Shown here: positions 9,901-19,568 of the stretch, piece after piece
How the letters are laid out: every line of letters begins with the position of its first letter
How positions within the stretch are numbered: the first letter of the stretch is position 1
Source: Helicobacter macacae MIT 99-5501
Lineage (GTDB): Bacteria; Campylobacterota; Campylobacteria; Campylobacterales; Helicobacteraceae
Direction of reading: 5' to 3'
Assembly (NCBI RefSeq): GCF_000507845.1
Contig: NZ_KI669454.1
Span: forward strand, 1,590,746-1,654,745
DNA length: 64,000 bases
Notes under the pieces: model-generated
What the model was told of the DNA's origin: nothing
The model's input: the letters and a program-made list of their open reading frames with translations, nothing else
The model's database searches: none
Made by a program: the position numbers and the translations under genes

Positions 9901-9973
9901 TAGCATTCTCTTTATGCCCTTAAACTTCAAAATCACAAATCAGGGTAAATTTGCCAAATTTAAGGAGAATCAA

Positions 9974-10738
9974 ATGGCAACAAACAGCATTAGCAAAACT
10001 AAAAGCAAAGTCCTTACTCGCACTTTTGGTGCACTTAGCTTGGCTTTATTAGGTTTAGGAAGTGGCATAGCAAGTGCCGAAGAAAGCGCAGTCTTTGCAG
10101 GGGTAGAGGTAGGATATGCCGCAAGTGCGTTTGAAAACAAAATAACAGTAAGCGCGACAGGATTCAATCAATCTCAAAGTGCAAAATATAGCGGAGATGG
10201 CGTGAAATATGGGCTAGTCGTGGGATATAAGCAGTTTTTTACCCCACATTTTGGTTTGCGCTACTATGCAAATGTTTCTTTGCATCACGCCGAGCTAAAA
10301 TCAAACACCGTAGCAAGAGATTATGGCTGGAAAACAAAAGTCAATGGAACGCTTATAAATTACGGAGGAAATATCGATGCGTTGGTAAATTTTGTCGCAA
10401 ATGACGCACTAGATTTTGGTGCATTTCTAGGTGTGGGTGTAGGTGGAATGACTTGGATGGGCAAAGATTTGGATGACCACGAGGACTATGCCCAATCATT
10501 GAACTCCGCTTGGAGTCTAACAAGCACAGGACTAGATGTCGCCCTAAATGCAGGAGTGCGGTTAGGAGTGGGGGATAGGCACGGATTTGAGCTAGTCGCA
10601 CGCATACCGTTTATAAAAACAACTCTACTAGATGAAAGTGGTAGTGGCGTCATTCAAGGAGCGCAAGTAAATGCCAAACTCGTCAATTATTTATCGCATA
10701 CTTATGCGATAACCGCACGATATACTTTTAGTTTTTAG
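9974..10738 (+). CDS. Outer-membrane beta-barrel protein, paralogue of the gene at 57517
   Basis: The ATG at 9974 was chosen for its ribosome binding site (AAGGAG, 9962-9967) and because it begins a good signal peptide ending in GIASAEE. The mature part (about 220 residues) has alternating amphipathic strands, a YKQFFTPHFGLRYYANV block typical of small Helicobacter barrels, and ends in ARYTFSF, an outer-membrane C-terminal signature with terminal F. The protein at 57517 shares the GYK-FF, LGLR-YAN, LHH and ARYTF blocks, so the two are paralogues. Expression is probably phase-variable through the upstream G12. The exact function is unknown. Confidence 0.82.
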   Translation: MATNSISKTKSKVLTRTFGALSLALLGLGSGIASAEESAVFAGVEVGYAASAFENKITVSATGFNQSQSAKYSGDGVKYGLVVGYKQFFTPHFGLRYYANVSLHHAELKSNTVARDYGWKTKVNGTLINYGGNIDALVNFVANDALDFGAFLGVGVGGMTWMGKDLDDHEDYAQSLNSAWSLTSTGLDVALNAGVRLGVGDRHGFELVARIPFIKTTLLDESGSGVIQGAQVNAKLVNYLSHTYAITARYTFSF

Positions 10739-10783
10739 GTATTTTTTGTGGGTTTATTTACTAGATTTTTATCTAGTTTGATT

Positions 10784-10821
10784 TATAGTGATTAGAATCT
10801 TATATAAATCTAATCACTATA
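10784..10821. repeat. 13-bp perfect inverted repeat
   Basis: TATAGTGATTAGA at 10784-10796 pairs with its exact complement at 10809-10821 across a 12-base A/T-rich loop. It lies 45 bases after the outer-membrane protein stop, in a convergent intergenic region. No clear T-run follows on either strand, so a role in mRNA 3'-end protection is as likely as termination. Confidence 0.6.
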
Positions 10822-10823
10822 TG

Positions 10824-10869
10824 AAGTGGCTCATAGATAAAAAAGTGTGTTTTTATCTATGAGCCACTT
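10824..10869. terminator. 20-bp perfect hairpin, probable bidirectional terminator
   Basis: AAGTGGCTCATAGATAAAAA at 10824-10843 is exactly complementary to 10850-10869, with a six-base loop. The A-run inside the left arm and T-run inside the right arm mean that on either strand a stable stem is present with U-rich parts. It is the strongest stem seen in the window and lies between convergent genes (outer-membrane protein and cysK remnant). Confidence 0.6.
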
Positions 10870-10906
10870 TGTCTGCTTTAACCGATACGCTTCTCTCGCG
10901 TGCTTT

Positions 10907-10952
10907 AATCGTGCTTTGCTTACGGTTTCAAAATAGTGAGCAAAGCACGATT
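10907..10952 (+). terminator. 14-bp stem with following T-run
   Basis: AATCGTGCTTTGCT at 10907-10920 pairs exactly with 10939-10952. Four T residues (10951-10954) end the stem on the plus strand, so it can act as an intrinsic terminator for rightward transcription. It is the third hairpin in tandem after the outer-membrane protein gene. Confidence 0.5.
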
Positions 10953-10976
10953 TTAGCAAAATCTAGCGCATAAAAA

Positions 10977-11525
10977 CTAAAGCGTATTAAACAAATCTGT
11001 GCTTAGGTATCGCTCTGCGGTGTCATTAAGCACGGTTAGGATAGTTTTATCGCTGTGTGTTCTTGCGATTTGGAGTGCTGCACTCACATTTGCACCGCTG
11101 GAGATTCCGACCATTATGCCGATTTTGCCTAGCTTTTGTGCCATAGCGATAGCATCATCATTTTCTACACACATTATTTCATCAATAACGGTGCGATTTA
11201 AGATTTCTGGGATAAAGTTCGCCCCAATGCCTTGAATCTTGTGCCCGCCTGCTTGCCCTTTGCTAAGCAGTGGTGAGGCAGCTGGCTCTACACCTATGAT
11301 TTTTACGCTTGGATTTTTTTCTTTGAGCACTTCGCCCACGCCACTTATCGTCCCGCCTGTGCCAAAGCCCGCTACAAAGTAGTCCAAATCCGCCCCAAAG
11401 CTATCCCAAATCTCTACTGCGGTAGTTCTTTTGTGCATTTCTTTGTTGGCAAGGTTGCTAAATTGGCTTGGCATAAAGGAGTTTGGCGTATTTGCCACAA
11501 TCTCATTTGCCTTATTAAGCGCACC
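10977..11525 (-). pseudogene. cysK: 5'-truncated cysteine synthase A (O-acetylserine sulfhydrylase)
   Basis: The conserved frame runs from about 11525 to the stop at 10977 and gives only the C-terminal 180 or so of about 305 residues. Recognisable blocks are GALNKANEIV, FVAGFGTGGTISGV (the PLP phosphate loop), PHKIQGIGANFIPEIL-like sequence, GISSGANVSAAL and AERYLSTDLF. The N-terminal half with the PLP lysine and the substrate loop is missing: upstream of the GALNKA block an in-frame stop (TAA, 11126-11128 offset by 400, i.e. 11526-11528) follows at once. No plausible start remains except an internal GTG at 11498. It should not be catalytically active alone. Confidence 0.85.
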
Positions 11526-11593
11526 TTACCTCTTATGATTACTTCGTTCGTTTTTTTTAGCCATATTTTTAGCCGCTAATTGACAAGTTGTTG

Positions 11594-11609
11594 TTTTTTT
11601 TTTTTTTTT
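11594..11609 (+). repeat. T16 homopolymer at a gene-truncation junction
   Basis: Sixteen consecutive T residues, the longest A/T homopolymer noticed in the window. It lies between the truncated cysK (leftward) and the truncated unknown gene (rightward). It may mark or have helped the rearrangement and would be length-variable on replication. Confidence 0.6.
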
Positions 11610-11616
11610 GATATAG

Positions 11617-12220
11617 TTTTGGTTTTATCCTAGAAAATTTATCTTAGCAAGTGAGGAAACGCAAATACAAATTAAGTCAAAATCACACAAACAATTTATC
11701 TTAAAGATTGAGGGGCAAGGCGAGTATTTGCAAAACGCTAAGTGGGCGTGGATAAGTAGTGTAAAAGGATTTGATGAAAGCAAAAAAAAAATGCAAAAAT
11801 TGCTTTAAGCCAAGAAAAGATGTCTTGCTAGGCTTTCACAAAAAAGTCAAAATAGGCGAGGATTATCCATTTGAAGCTGATAGTGAGCAAATGCCTATAA
11901 ATCCAAAAATCAACGGACATAATGGCGAAGTGCCACATTACTTGTGTATTGATTCTACAAACGGCAAGGATTATTTGCATATAGGGTTTATCTATGATGA
12001 GGGTAACAAGAAAGGAGTTAAAGGGAAATTTATGGGACAAACTATCACCATAAAAAACGCTAGAAAACTTGATTTTGATTTTGGCAAAGATAGTGAGATA
12101 GGCAATAAAGCGCGAGAAAAATACGCGGATTTTGACAATCCAAATACAAAGAAAGAATGCAAAGCCACAGAATGTAGAAACTTTTGGTTTGGAGCATATT
12201 TCTTTGGCGATAGAATCTAA
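11617..12220 (+). pseudogene. 5'-truncated, frameshifted gene of unknown function
   Basis: One frame is open from 11617 to a stop at about 11808 (beginning FWFYPRKFIL and including KWAWISSVKGFDESKKK), with no start codon. A second frame, from ATG 11774 to 12220, encodes 148 residues with a CKNCFK motif, PINPKINGHNGEVPHY, and a C-terminal ECKATECRNFWFGAYF. The frames overlap at a run of ten A residues (11782-11791); removing one A joins them into ...DESKKKCKNCFKPRKD..., which reads naturally. So this is probably one gene that lost its 5' end and has an A10 frameshift. I do not recognise the family. The 148-residue frame alone has no good ribosome binding site. Confidence 0.55.
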
Positions 12221-12270
12221 AATTTTTGATTTTTGCTAAAAATCTACAAATCCTAATTGCTAGCCAAAAA

Positions 12271-13380
12271 TCAAACAAGCGCGTCTAGCACGATAAATCC
12301 AAGCAATATAAATCCCAAATAGCCGTTGGTTACAAAAAATGCTTTTGGGATATTGGCAAAATCCTTGCTTACCAAATACTGCTCATAGCACAGCATAATC
12401 GCACTTATGCCAATTCCTACAAATCCAAACGCCCCAAGCCCTGCACTCATACCAAACCACACCCACGCCAAAACCGCAAATATATGAAACACTCTTGAAA
12501 AAATAAGCGCACCCCTCACCCCAAAGCGCGATGGCACAGAAAAAAGCCCTTCTCTTTTATCCACTTCAATATCTTGCAAAGAATACAAAATGTCAAACCC
12601 AGCCACCCAAAAAGCCACCCCCACAGCCAAAATCACACTCCAAGCACTTATCTCGCCAGACACGGCGATGACACCAGCTATGGGGGCTAATCCTAGAGAG
12701 ATACCTAGCACCAAGTGCGCCAAAGAGCTAAATCGCTTCATCAAACTATATCCACCCAAAATCAGCAAAAAAGGCACGCTAAGAGCAAATGCCAAATGGT
12801 TGATAAAATAGCTCGTAGCAATAAATCCAAGCGCATTTATCGCACAAAAAATAGCGATAGAAAAGCTAGAGATTCTGCCATCTACACTTGGGCGTGAGGT
12901 GGTGCGTGGATTTAGCGCATCTATCTTTCTATCACAAAAGCGATTAAACCCCATAGCGAAGTTTCGCGCAGTGATGAGGGCTAGAGCACAAAGGCAAAAT
13001 GTCTTAGTCCCCACCCAAATGCTACCATTACTCTCCACACTCGCCACACACATAGCTATCAAAATAAAAGACGCGCTAAAAATCGTATGCTTAAACGCCA
13101 CTAGCTCACTAAAGTGCGCGATTTTTGAAGCAAGGATTTGAAGCGGGGGGAAACTAGCAATACTTTCACTAGGACTAGATTGTGCGCTAGCTTGAGCTTT
13201 GGTAGAGTGTGCTAGACACTCTTTATTAGAATCCTTACTAAAATCCCCGCCAAAATCCACACTAGAATCTACCTCGCAAAAATTACAAGGATTTTCCACA
13301 CAAGAATCTTTTTTGGGGTTTTCACCACGATTTCGTCCAAAATTTTTAGAATCCATATTATCTTGTGTATTTTTTTTCAT
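12271..13380 (-). CDS. UbiA-family prenyltransferase, probably of menaquinone (futalosine) synthesis
   Basis: Polytopic prenyltransferase with both aspartate-rich motifs: NRFCDRKID and DIEVDKREG, which bind the prenyl diphosphate through magnesium. In Helicobacter, which makes menaquinone by the futalosine route (mqnD is at 60441), the UbiA homologue is best read as MqnP, which prenylates 1,4-dihydroxy-6-naphthoate; a 4-hydroxybenzoate enzyme would be the older label. The membrane domain starts near residue 82. The preceding part is a hydrophilic extension rich in N, D, S, C and E that is absent from usual family members. The ATG at 13380 follows the rimP stop by two bases, so coupling is likely. 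Confidence 0.82.
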   Translation of the reverse strand: MKKNTQDNMDSKNFGRNRGENPKKDSCVENPCNFCEVDSSVDFGGDFSKDSNKECLAHSTKAQASAQSSPSESIASFPPLQILASKIAHFSELVAFKHTIFSASFILIAMCVASVESNGSIWVGTKTFCLCALALITARNFAMGFNRFCDRKIDALNPRTTSRPSVDGRISSFSIAIFCAINALGFIATSYFINHLAFALSVPFLLILGGYSLMKRFSSLAHLVLGISLGLAPIAGVIAVSGEISAWSVILAVGVAFWVAGFDILYSLQDIEVDKREGLFSVPSRFGVRGALIFSRVFHIFAVLAWVWFGMSAGLGAFGFVGIGISAIMLCYEQYLVSKDFANIPKAFFVTNGYLGFILLGFIVLDALV

Positions 13381-13382
13381 TT

Positions 13383-13844
13383 TCACCACTCAAAAATAGT
13401 TTTTACCTTTTTTAATTCTGCATAAGGGATGCGCACGCTAGATTGCTCTAGCTCAAACTCTACACCCTCTTCATCAGCACCCAAAATAATGGCTTCTAGC
13501 TCGTTTTTATCAATAGTTCGCACAAGCACCTTTGTCCCCACAGATAGCATAAAATGTCTTGGTATCTTTAGCACTCTCTCTAGCCCGGGAGAGCTTACTT
13601 CCAAATGATATGCGTCTTTTATAAAATCTTTGACATCTAAAAAAGGCGAGATAATCTCACTTACCTTTGTGCATAGCTCAAGTGTGGTGCTGCCTTTGCT
13701 TGCCATAATGCTAATGCGTAAAATCAACACTTCATTTTCGCGCACAAGTGCTATGTCATAAAGCTCACACTCACAAGAGTGTATGAGTGATTCTAGCTCG
13801 CTTTGAATCTCTCTATCTAGCTCATAGCTTAGTTTGTGCTTCAT
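13383..13844 (-). CDS. rimP: Ribosome maturation factor RimP
   Basis: A 153-residue protein needed for 30S subunit assembly. The blocks LYDIALVRENEVLILRI and SSPGLERVLKIPRHF (the SPGxxRxL motif) identify the family. It follows rbfA and infB on the same strand, the usual translation-factor cluster in Helicobacter. Confidence 0.9.
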   Translation of the reverse strand: MKHKLSYELDREIQSELESLIHSCECELYDIALVRENEVLILRISIMASKGSTTLELCTKVSEIISPFLDVKDFIKDAYHLEVSSPGLERVLKIPRHFMLSVGTKVLVRTIDKNELEAIILGADEEGVEFELEQSSVRIPYAELKKVKTIFEW

Positions 13845-13875
13845 CTTTTGCCTTTGTCAGTAAATCTTGCCTAGA

Positions 13876-14223
13876 CTATTTGGAATCTTGCGCGATTTTG
13901 GCAAAGATTTGCTCTAGATTTTGCGCTACTTCTAGGCTATCATCAAAGCTAAATTGTAGATTTGGGCACTTAAACCACCCACTAGCATTTAGCACATATT
14001 CTTTTAAGATTCCCTTTGCCCTCTCAAGAGTTTTTAAAATCTCTTTTTTTTCTTTTTCATCATTTGTGTTGGCTTGGATATAGACTTGGGCATTATACTT
14101 GCCTTTAGAGCAACGCACAGCCGTGATATTTAGCGAGTTTATACGCGAGTCTTGCAACTGCGATAGTGCTTCTATAAGTAGCTCTTGGAGGAGGGATTGG
14201 GTGCGCTCTAGGTGGATAGACAT
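13876..14223 (-). CDS. rbfA: 30S ribosome-binding factor RbfA
   Basis: A 115-residue KH-like protein that helps 16S rRNA 5'-end maturation and cold adaptation. The N-terminal SIHLERTQSLLQELL and the LNITAVRCSKGKYNAQVYI block match the family. It lies between infB and rimP, 69 and 31 bases apart. Confidence 0.88.
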   Translation of the reverse strand: MSIHLERTQSLLQELLIEALSQLQDSRINSLNITAVRCSKGKYNAQVYIQANTNDEKEKKEILKTLERAKGILKEYVLNASGWFKCPNLQFSFDDSLEVAQNLEQIFAKIAQDSK

Positions 14224-14292
14224 TTACACTGCTTTATGCTTCTTGGCTTTAATACTTCTTGCTATTTTTTAAGTCCTAAATTCTCTGCCAAA

Positions 14293-17019
14293 CTAAATCT
14301 TTTGCGCTTTTTTGACTTGGATAAATGTCTCAAACACATCGCCCACCTTAATGTCATTGTAGTTTTCAAGCATTATGCCACACTCATAGCCCTTTGCCAC
14401 TTCTTTGGCATCATCTTTAAACCGCTTTAGGCTTGCAATCGCGCCTGTGTGCACCACTACGCCATCACGGATAAGTCTAACCCCAATCCCACGCTTGATA
14501 CTACCATCTGTAACCATACAACCAGCGATAACGCCCACCTTGCTAATACTAAATGTCTCACGCACTTCGGCTTGCCCTGTGTTTTCCTCCTCAATAAGTG
14601 GGCTCATAAGTCCAGATATTAGGGCTTTGACATCATCTAGCAAATCATAAATCACCGAATAAGTCTTAATCTCCACTCCAAGTTCTTTCGCGCTTGTTTT
14701 TACGATTCCTGTAGGACGCAGTCCAAACCCCAAAATCAGTGAATTTTCACTAGCACTTGCTAGCTCGACATCGCTTTGGGTTATGCCACCTACACCAAAA
14801 TTTATCACATTTACTTGGACTTCATCATTATTTAGCTTCTCTACGCTAGCTTTTATCGCCTCTAGGCTACCTTGTGTATCGGCTTTGATGATGAGTGGGA
14901 TAGTCTTTAGCTGTCCTTTTGCAACCATTTCGCTTAGCTCCTCAAAAGAAACTTTTGTAGATTTGCTAAGCTCTTTTTGTCGCAGATATATGGCTAGTTT
15001 TTGGGCTTTTTCTCTTGCAGTTGTATCGCTTTGCTCGACAAATAGCTTGCTTCCAGCACTTGGCACTTCAGATAGCCCCGCGATAGAAGCCACGCTTGAA
15101 GGCTCTAGCTTATCAATACTCTCGCCTCTATCATTTACCATAGAGCGCACGCGTCCATACGCTGTGCCCGCATACACAGGGTCGCCCACCTTTAGCGTGC
15201 CTTGCTTGATGATAACACTCGCCACAGGTCCTCGCCCTTTTTGGATACTTCCCTCTAGCACGATAGCTTGAGTAGGAGCGTTATACGCAGCTTTTAGCTC
15301 CAAAATCTCTGCGTGCAACAAAATCGATTCTAGCAGATTTTCTAGCCCCTCGCCACTTTTTGCTGAAATGGGCAAAAACTCATACTCCCCACCCCAATCT
15401 TGCGACATAAAACCTAGCTCCGCGCACTCACTTTTTAGTTTATCTGGGTTTGCATTTTCTTTGTCCATCTTATTCATAGCAATGATGATTTCTACACCTG
15501 CGGCTTTTGCGTGATTTAGGGCTTCTATGGTTTGTTGCTTCACGCCATCATCAGCTGCGATTACGATTATAGCAATGTCAGTTACTTGCGCTCCTCGCGC
15601 TCGCATTTGGCTAAACGCTTCGTGGCCGGGAGTGTCTATGAAACTAATTAGCTTGCCATTTTTTTCTACCATATACGCGCCGATATGCTGTGTGATACCG
15701 CCCGCTTCTGCGCTTGCTATGCGTGAATTTCGTATCGCATCAAGTAATGAAGTTTTTCCGTGGTCTACGTGCCCCATTATCGTTACCACAGGAGGACGAG
15801 GCGATAGCTCACTTTCATCAAAGCTAGATTCTCCATCTTGGGACAGAGCCTCCTCGCTTTGGATAGATACCTCTATCTTAAACTCTTCGGCCAAAATCTC
15901 AATAGCATCTTTGTCTAAAAAGTCATTTTTTGTCGCCATAAGTCCCAAGCCAAAAAGCACTTTGATGACTTCTGTGAGTGGTCGTCCTGCCGCTTCAGCA
16001 AACTCATATACACGCACTTCTTCGGGGATAACTATCGCGCTTTTTGCACTCAAACTAGATTCTACTTGTTGTTTTGGTGGTTTTTTGCGCCTTGAGCGAG
16101 AGATAGAGCGCGTCTCATTTAGCCACGGATTTTTGCGCTGCACTCGCACTCTATCAGTGATGATTTGCCTAACCTCGTTTTCTTTGTCCTCATCGCGTAT
16201 TTCGCGCTCATTTAAGTCAAAAAGCACGATTTCATCTTGCTCATCATCAAAATCTTTTGAACTTATTTCCCTGCTTGTGATTTGAAGTTTTTGCTCACCC
16301 TCTCGGTGCGTAGCTGCGACTTTTTTTGGCTTTTTGGGCTTGCGAATAAGTGGCTCTTCATCTTTCATTTCTTTATCTAGCATATCGTGCAAAGATGGTG
16401 CATAAGCCTTTTGTCTAGGTGTCTGTGGAGCTGGCTTGGGTGTAGAATCTGCTTGGGGAGTTTTTTTGACGATACGAATGCCTGTGCTTCGCTGGATAAG
16501 CGTAGAATCTTTGTCTATGTCTGGTTTGTCATTTGTAGCTTGCTGTGGCAAAACTTGTGTCTGTGTGCTATCATCTGCTTCATCTTGTTTGGAGGCTTCT
16601 TTAGATTCTTTTGTTGCTTTTGCTTCTTTTTGTGTAGTGGATTTTGTAGATTTTTTAGGAGAAGTTTTTGTAGCATCTTTAGATTCTTGCTCTGCTTCTT
16701 TTTTAGAATCTTTAGTTTTTTTAGCAGTTGGTTTTTTTGGTTTATCACTATCCTCTTTATCGCTTTTTTTAGCTTGACTTGTCTTGGTAGAATCTTTTGA
16801 TTTTGTCGTGCTTTTTGTGGTAGATTTTGCGGGTTTTGGAGCGGGCATTTTATTTACACCCGTGAGGACATATTCTGAAATATAGCCTGCGATTTCGACA
16901 TCTACCGAGCTTGTTACATTATGCACCTTTAAGCCCATCTCTTTGGCTTTTGCGACAACCTCTTCTGGTTTTCTTGCGATGTCTTGTGCGATTTCTGATA
17001 GTTTTACTTTGATAGCCAT
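14293..17019 (-). CDS. infB: Translation initiation factor IF-2
   Basis: GTPase that places initiator tRNA on the ribosome. The G domain holds [10 protein letters not shown] (G1), DTPGHEAF (G3) and NKMD (G4) at about residues 415-525; domains II, III and C2 follow in normal order. An N-terminal IF2_N domain (about 1-55) is followed by about 150 residues of low complexity rich in K, S, T, E and Q, and then a second IF2_N-like segment near 340-390. Total length is 908 residues. It overlaps the upstream ylxR by 16 bases. Confidence 0.96.
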   Translation of the reverse strand: MAIKVKLSEIAQDIARKPEEVVAKAKEMGLKVHNVTSSVDVEIAGYISEYVLTGVNKMPAPKPAKSTTKSTTKSKDSTKTSQAKKSDKEDSDKPKKPTAKKTKDSKKEAEQESKDATKTSPKKSTKSTTQKEAKATKESKEASKQDEADDSTQTQVLPQQATNDKPDIDKDSTLIQRSTGIRIVKKTPQADSTPKPAPQTPRQKAYAPSLHDMLDKEMKDEEPLIRKPKKPKKVAATHREGEQKLQITSREISSKDFDDEQDEIVLFDLNEREIRDEDKENEVRQIITDRVRVQRKNPWLNETRSISRSRRKKPPKQQVESSLSAKSAIVIPEEVRVYEFAEAAGRPLTEVIKVLFGLGLMATKNDFLDKDAIEILAEEFKIEVSIQSEEALSQDGESSFDESELSPRPPVVTIMGHVDHGKTSLLDAIRNSRIASAEAGGITQHIGAYMVEKNGKLISFIDTPGHEAFSQMRARGAQVTDIAIIVIAADDGVKQQTIEALNHAKAAGVEIIIAMNKMDKENANPDKLKSECAELGFMSQDWGGEYEFLPISAKSGEGLENLLESILLHAEILELKAAYNAPTQAIVLEGSIQKGRGPVASVIIKQGTLKVGDPVYAGTAYGRVRSMVNDRGESIDKLEPSSVASIAGLSEVPSAGSKLFVEQSDTTAREKAQKLAIYLRQKELSKSTKVSFEELSEMVAKGQLKTIPLIIKADTQGSLEAIKASVEKLNNDEVQVNVINFGVGGITQSDVELASASENSLILGFGLRPTGIVKTSAKELGVEIKTYSVIYDLLDDVKALISGLMSPLIEEENTGQAEVRETFSISKVGVIAGCMVTDGSIKRGIGVRLIRDGVVVHTGAIASLKRFKDDAKEVAKGYECGIMLENYNDIKVGDVFETFIQVKKAQKI

Positions 17020-17357
17020 TCTTGTGCAATCTCCTGAATTTCTCCTAGATTTTGAGGCAATGCCCTAATAGCTTTTGCAAATCCCTTTTTAAGCTGCTTT
17101 TCATCTGCTAGGCACTCTTGCAAGCATTTTTTGCAAAAATAAAAGCTTTTTCCTTTTTTTTCGCCCTTTTTGCCTTTTTTGTTTGTGTCATCTTTTTTAG
17201 TCGCATATCTCTGTGGAGTATAGGGCTTGATGATTTTTTGTGTGTCGTTTTTAGATTCTACCAAAAACCGATACAACTCCGCTTGAGCAAACCTCCCGCG
17301 ACAGCATACACACATTCGGATAGATTTTGCGCTAGCATATTTGCTAAAAGGGGACAT
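17004..17357 (-). CDS. ylxR: YlxR/RnpM-family RNA-binding protein (DUF448)
   Basis: A 117-residue protein with the DUF448 N-terminal motif [10 protein letters not shown] (residues 14-23), including the CxxC pair, and a second pair FCKKC near residue 75. Between them is a lysine-rich insertion. It precedes and overlaps infB, as in most bacteria. RnpM was described as an RNase P modulator in Firmicutes; that role here is not shown. Confidence 0.85.
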   Translation of the reverse strand: MSPFSKYASAKSIRMCVCCRGRFAQAELYRFLVESKNDTQKIIKPYTPQRYATKKDDTNKKGKKGEKKGKSFYFCKKCLQECLADEKQLKKGFAKAIRALPQNLGEIQEIAQEWLSK

Positions 17358-17571
17358 TTATATTTCTTTATGCAAGTAAATTTGGCGGGTATTTTAGCAT
17401 TAAATTCCCTAAAATACCATAAAACTTTAGCCTTTTTAGATTTTGATTTTAGTTTTGGCATATTTACTTTTTATAAAGTTTGTCCTATACAATACGCACA
17501 CTTAAAAATAGTATACCAAGTCTTAAAATCCAAAAACACACCAAAGAAAAAACCAAACGCAAGGGAAAAAA

Positions 17572-18798
17572 ATGCAAAACTCAAAAAAGATAGATAGCAC
17601 CGCACAAAAAAAATCTAGCAAAATCTTTGACTTCAAAATCTTGGCATTATCTAGCCTGCTAGCCACAAGTGCAAACGCCCTAGAAATCCCTGATATAAAA
17701 ATCGACACCAAAGGCACGCTAGGTGCAGTAGGCGCAGCAGATTTTGCCTCAAGCAATAGCCATATAGGCGTTATGGCAAAAATCGGCGCGACTTTTTCGC
17801 TAGAAAATGGCTTTGTGTGGGGGATAGGCGCAATAGGTGGCTGGACTCCTTGGGTGCAAAGAGAGGCGACTGTCATCTATGCTAGCTCGGGCGATGCTGC
17901 GCAAGCCTACATAGGCTATGAAAACAGCCTTGTGTCATTTTTTGCAGGGCGATTTGACAATGAGTTTGCAAAATTTGAATGGCTTGGTGGAAATGTGCAA
18001 GGACTATCTTTGCGCTTTAAGACTTATGAGGAGACAATGTCTTATTGGCTTACTTATGCCAACTCTTACCTTTATAATGGAGTGCAAAAAGATGATGTGC
18101 AAGGTGAGAGAATCGCAGCAAATCTAGGCTCGCTAATAAGCTACAACACAGGCTCACGCAAAAATGAGCTAGTAGGTGGCGAAATAGTGGCTGGTGGGGT
18201 AGACTTTGATTACAAGGGTGTGCTACTAAAACCCTTTGTGCTATTTAACACAAAAGTGCAAAACAGCTTTTTGCTTCAGGGTGGAATCAAAGCAGGGCTA
18301 AATCTACCTATCGGGCAGAGTGGATTATTTTCTTATACGACTTTGCGTGCTATGTATCAGTATTGGGACATTGCTCAAGGTGGTGCAGCTAGCTCGGTGC
18401 TTGTGTGGGGCGATGAGGCGATGAGTATCAAAAACTTCAACTTCGGTGGAGGTGTAGTGTGGATAATGGGAAATAGAAATAACCGCATTTATGCTCTAAG
18501 TGATTCTAGCAGATTTTATGGTAGGTCGTTTTTTGGTAATGGTATTGCACCCTATCTACAAGGCTCATCGCTATATGGCTATGTATTTGGCGGTATTGAT
18601 TTGCAAGAAAAAATCGGTGCAAGGCTTGATGTGATGATAAGTTTTGGGACTTATACGGAGTATAGCATTATGAGTGATTTCGCGCTATGGAAGCGTGAGG
18701 CTATGAGACTAAGTGCGGGCGTGGGCTATGCCTATATGGATGCTAACAACTTCGGGAAAGGCAACTCGCTAAGGGCATTTGTGCGCTTTGCTTATTAG
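17572..18798 (+). CDS. Hof-family outer-membrane protein
   Basis: A 408-residue porin-like protein with a signal peptide ending near SANA-LEIPD. The mature chain starts with IKIDTKGTLGAVG, includes YIGYENSLVSFFAGRFDNEFAKFEW and ends in LRAFVRFAY with a terminal aromatic, typical of the Helicobacter outer-membrane family PF02521 (Hof proteins). The weak ribosome binding site is AAGGGA just upstream. No homopolymer tract is present, so unlike the other surface proteins here it is probably constitutively made. It may take up small solutes or nickel; the substrate is unknown. Confidence 0.78.
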   Translation: MQNSKKIDSTAQKKSSKIFDFKILALSSLLATSANALEIPDIKIDTKGTLGAVGAADFASSNSHIGVMAKIGATFSLENGFVWGIGAIGGWTPWVQREATVIYASSGDAAQAYIGYENSLVSFFAGRFDNEFAKFEWLGGNVQGLSLRFKTYEETMSYWLTYANSYLYNGVQKDDVQGERIAANLGSLISYNTGSRKNELVGGEIVAGGVDFDYKGVLLKPFVLFNTKVQNSFLLQGGIKAGLNLPIGQSGLFSYTTLRAMYQYWDIAQGGAASSVLVWGDEAMSIKNFNFGGGVVWIMGNRNNRIYALSDSSRFYGRSFFGNGIAPYLQGSSLYGYVFGGIDLQEKIGARLDVMISFGTYTEYSIMSDFALWKREAMRLSAGVGYAYMDANNFGKGNSLRAFVRFAY

Positions 18799-18811
18799 TT
18801 TGCCACCAAAT

Positions 18812-19366
18812 CTACTTATAGCCTTTTAGCTGAAATAGCACGATACTACACAAGCAGACTATCACTCCAGCGATATATCCCAGCACGCAAAAAAGCCCTA
18901 AATCCATAAGCACGACAATCCCCACTGCTAGCACCAAATACGCTAGCACACGATACAGCCCAAAAGATAGCTCCACTCCTAAGATAAAGCGCGAAACAGG
19001 GCTAGGTTTTGGCTCTTCATCATCTTGCGCGGAATCTTGTGTGGAGAGAGGTTTTCTATCTGTGGATTCTTTGGACTCTTTAGATTCTTTAGATTCAAGG
19101 TTAGCTTTTTTTAGTTTATTCTTCATCGCATAAAACGAACTAAGCACGACTAAAAACGCACTCACTTGAGCGACAAAAAAACTTATAGCATAGCCAAATC
19201 CTAGCACAAAATGCACCCCCAAAGCTAGAGCGATATTTATGCCAATAAGCGTGCTAAGGCATTTAAAGCAGGGCTTTAAACTCTGTGAGGATTCTTGGGT
19301 GTTATTGGTGTAGCTAGTGTGGCTAGTATGATTGGTGTCATTTGTGTCTTGGTGGTTTTGCGACAT
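18812..19366 (-). CDS. Four-span membrane protein, function unknown
   Basis: A 184-residue protein with four hydrophobic segments, two before and two after a central hydrophilic stretch. The first 30 residues are H/T/N-rich low complexity; the central loop has repeated KESKES units and a run of acidic residues. A Cys pair FKCL precedes the first span. It converges on the Hof-type gene with 13 bases between stops. I do not recognise the family. Confidence 0.6.
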   Translation of the reverse strand: MSQNHQDTNDTNHTSHTSYTNNTQESSQSLKPCFKCLSTLIGINIALALGVHFVLGFGYAISFFVAQVSAFLVVLSSFYAMKNKLKKANLESKESKESKESTDRKPLSTQDSAQDDEEPKPSPVSRFILGVELSFGLYRVLAYLVLAVGIVVLMDLGLFCVLGYIAGVIVCLCSIVLFQLKGYK

Positions 19367-19568
19367 TTTTGTCCTTTTTGCGTGGCTTATACTTTGCTTA
19401 TGCTTTTTGTAGTTTGGTGGCTTATGTGTAGATTTTTAGCATTAGAATTCTAGCGCAAAATTTTACTAGATTTTAGTATAATGCAAAAATCTTAAAAAAC
19501 CCTGCAAAATAACAAATGGCAAAATCACAAACGCCAAAATCAAAGATTCCCAAACTACAAGGCAAAGT

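Noticed and set aside
14783..16800. Long plus-strand frames opposite infB
   Set aside because: They are antisense shadows with biased composition caused by the regular codon pattern of infB.
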